Origin: Pseudomonadaceae bacterium SI-3
GTDB lineage: Bacteria; Pseudomonadota; Gammaproteobacteria; Pseudomonadales; Pseudomonadaceae
Assembly (NCBI GenBank): GCA_004010935.1
Contig: CP026511.1
Coordinates: forward strand, 2,294,001-2,358,000
DNA length: 64,000 bases
Reading direction: 5' to 3'
Part shown: in pieces, positions 63,378-64,000 of the stretch
Numbering within the stretch: position 1 is the first letter of the stretch
Layout: each line of letters begins with the position of its first letter
Program-made: the position numbers and the translations under genes
Notes under the pieces: model-generated
Databases searched by the model: none
Told to the model about the DNA's origin: nothing
What the model saw: the letters and a program-made list of their open reading frames with translations, nothing else

Positions 63378-63728
63378 ATGTCTGAACCACAAAACGGGCG
63401 CGGTGCGCTCTTCGCCGGCGGGCTGGCCGCCATTCTTGCATCGACCTGCTGCCTGGGGCCGCTAGTACTGGTCGCCCTGGGCTTCTCCGGTGCTTGGATC
63501 GGCAACCTGACGGTGCTGGAACCCTATCGACCGTTGTTCATCGGCGCGGCGCTAGTGGCGCTGTTCTTCGCCTGGAAGCGGATTTACCGGCCCGTGCAGG
63601 CATGCAAGCCAGGTGAGGTCTGCGCGATTCCGCAGGTGCGCGCCACCTACAAGCTGATTTTCTGGATCGTGGCCGTGCTGGTCCTGGTCGCGCTTGGATT
63701 TCCCTATGTCGTTCCATTTTTCTATTAA
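63378..63728 (+). CDS. merT: Mercuric ion transporter MerT
   Basis: Inner-membrane mercury importer of 116 residues, the standard length. Three transmembrane helices; Cys24-Cys25 in the first helix (STCCLGPL) and a cytoplasmic Cys pair in [12 protein letters not shown] near 74-84 pass Hg(II) inward to the reductase. Start at MSEPQNG, the family's usual beginning; longer frames overlap the operator. First gene after the mer promoter. Confidence 0.95.
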   Translation: MSEPQNGRGALFAGGLAAILASTCCLGPLVLVALGFSGAWIGNLTVLEPYRPLFIGAALVALFFAWKRIYRPVQACKPGEVCAIPQVRATYKLIFWIVAVLVLVALGFPYVVPFFY

Positions 63729-63741
63729 CCAGGAGTTCATC

Positions 63742-64000
63742 ATGAAGAAACTGTTTGCCTCCCTTGCCCTCGCCGCCGCTGTTGCCCCGGTGTGGGCCGC
63801 TACCCAGACCGTCACGCTAGCGGTTCCCGGCATGACTTGCGCCGCCTGCCCGATCACAGTCAAGAAAGCGCTCTCCAAGGTCGAAGGCGTGAGCAAGGTC
63901 GATGTGGGCTTCGAGAAGCGCGAGGCCGTCGTCACTTTTGACGACACCAAGGCCAGCGTACAGAAGCTGACCAAGGCCACCGCAGACGCCGGCTATCCGT
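63742..64000 (+). CDS. merP: Periplasmic mercury-binding protein MerP, cut by window edge
   Basis: The first 86 of about 91 residues. A signal peptide (1-19) is followed by an HMA fold with the metal motif GMTCAACP near 31-38, where the two Cys bind Hg(II) and hand it to MerT. AGGAG lies seven bases before the ATG. Transport and reduction genes (merC/merA) would follow beyond the window. Confidence 0.95.
   Translation, partial: MKKLFASLALAAAVAPVWAATQTVTLAVPGMTCAACPITVKKALSKVEGVSKVDVGFEKREAVVTFDDTKASVQKLTKATADAGYP

Overview
The window reads as chromosomal or large-replicon DNA of a Pseudomonas-type gammaproteobacterium (Pseudomonas sensu lato, possibly a Stutzerimonas-like species). The evidence is the GC-rich core with strong GGAG ribosome sites, the order glgA-treZ-malQ-treY-DUF2934-glgX that is typical of Pseudomonas trehalose/glycogen loci, a DUF1652 gene, and Tn4651-type transposon genes. 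There are two halves: an ordered core stress locus (1-19.9 kb) and a mosaic of mobile elements loaded with metal-resistance and envelope genes (20-64 kb).

1-19.9 kb, core: a cut-off M23 peptidase, then a tight minus-strand operon that turns maltodextrin into trehalose (glgA, treZ, malQ, treY, a DUF2934 protein, glgX). Next come a CinA-C domain protein, an MscS channel, a DUF892 ferritin-like protein, a DUF1652 protein, DNA ligase D, and a TVP38-flavoprotein fusion whose flavoprotein half has lost the hallmark residues of its family. These fit an osmotic/desiccation stress locus, and several start regions carry GAACTT-like boxes of the AlgU kind.

20-27.6 kb, first mobile segment: an AT-rich tniA-tniB-tniQ transposition module with no resolvase, 1.7 kb of decayed DNA containing an IS1182-like relic, an inositol-monophosphatase-like gene, and an unknown gene divergent from an XRE regulator.

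27.7-50.8 kb, a Tn4651-type Tn3-family transposon whose tnpA is reduced to its last fifth. The tnpT/tnpS cointegrate-resolution pair is on the left; tnpC and the tnpA remnant are on the right. The cargo is DUF5131-TcmP-HAD, a CDF transporter with a CadR-like MerR regulator, a two-component system, an OprD porin, czcI-like/czcC/czcB/czcA, czcD, a DsbB-DsbA-methyltransferase cassette and an SBF transporter.

50.9-64 kb, joined to the broken tnpA: a second CDF/MerR pair, and a five-gene operon (DUF3703, lspA, AraC, fatty-acid-hydroxylase-like protein, CYP152-type P450) behind a MerR-type promoter. Then follow a split DsbD, an IS5 relic, lnt, a second near-identical DsbB-DsbA-methyltransferase cassette directly behind merR, and merT-merP running off the end.

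The accessory half does more than pump metals. It carries spare copies of lipoprotein maturation (lspA, lnt), disulfide formation and isomerisation (dsbA/dsbB twice, dsbD-like), and possible lipid hydroxylation (P450 plus di-iron hydroxylase). Part of this sits behind the same type of MerR promoter as the metal transporter. That suggests a metal-induced envelope repair or remodelling programme and is the most interesting lead in the window. No rRNA, tRNA or CRISPR array was recognised.
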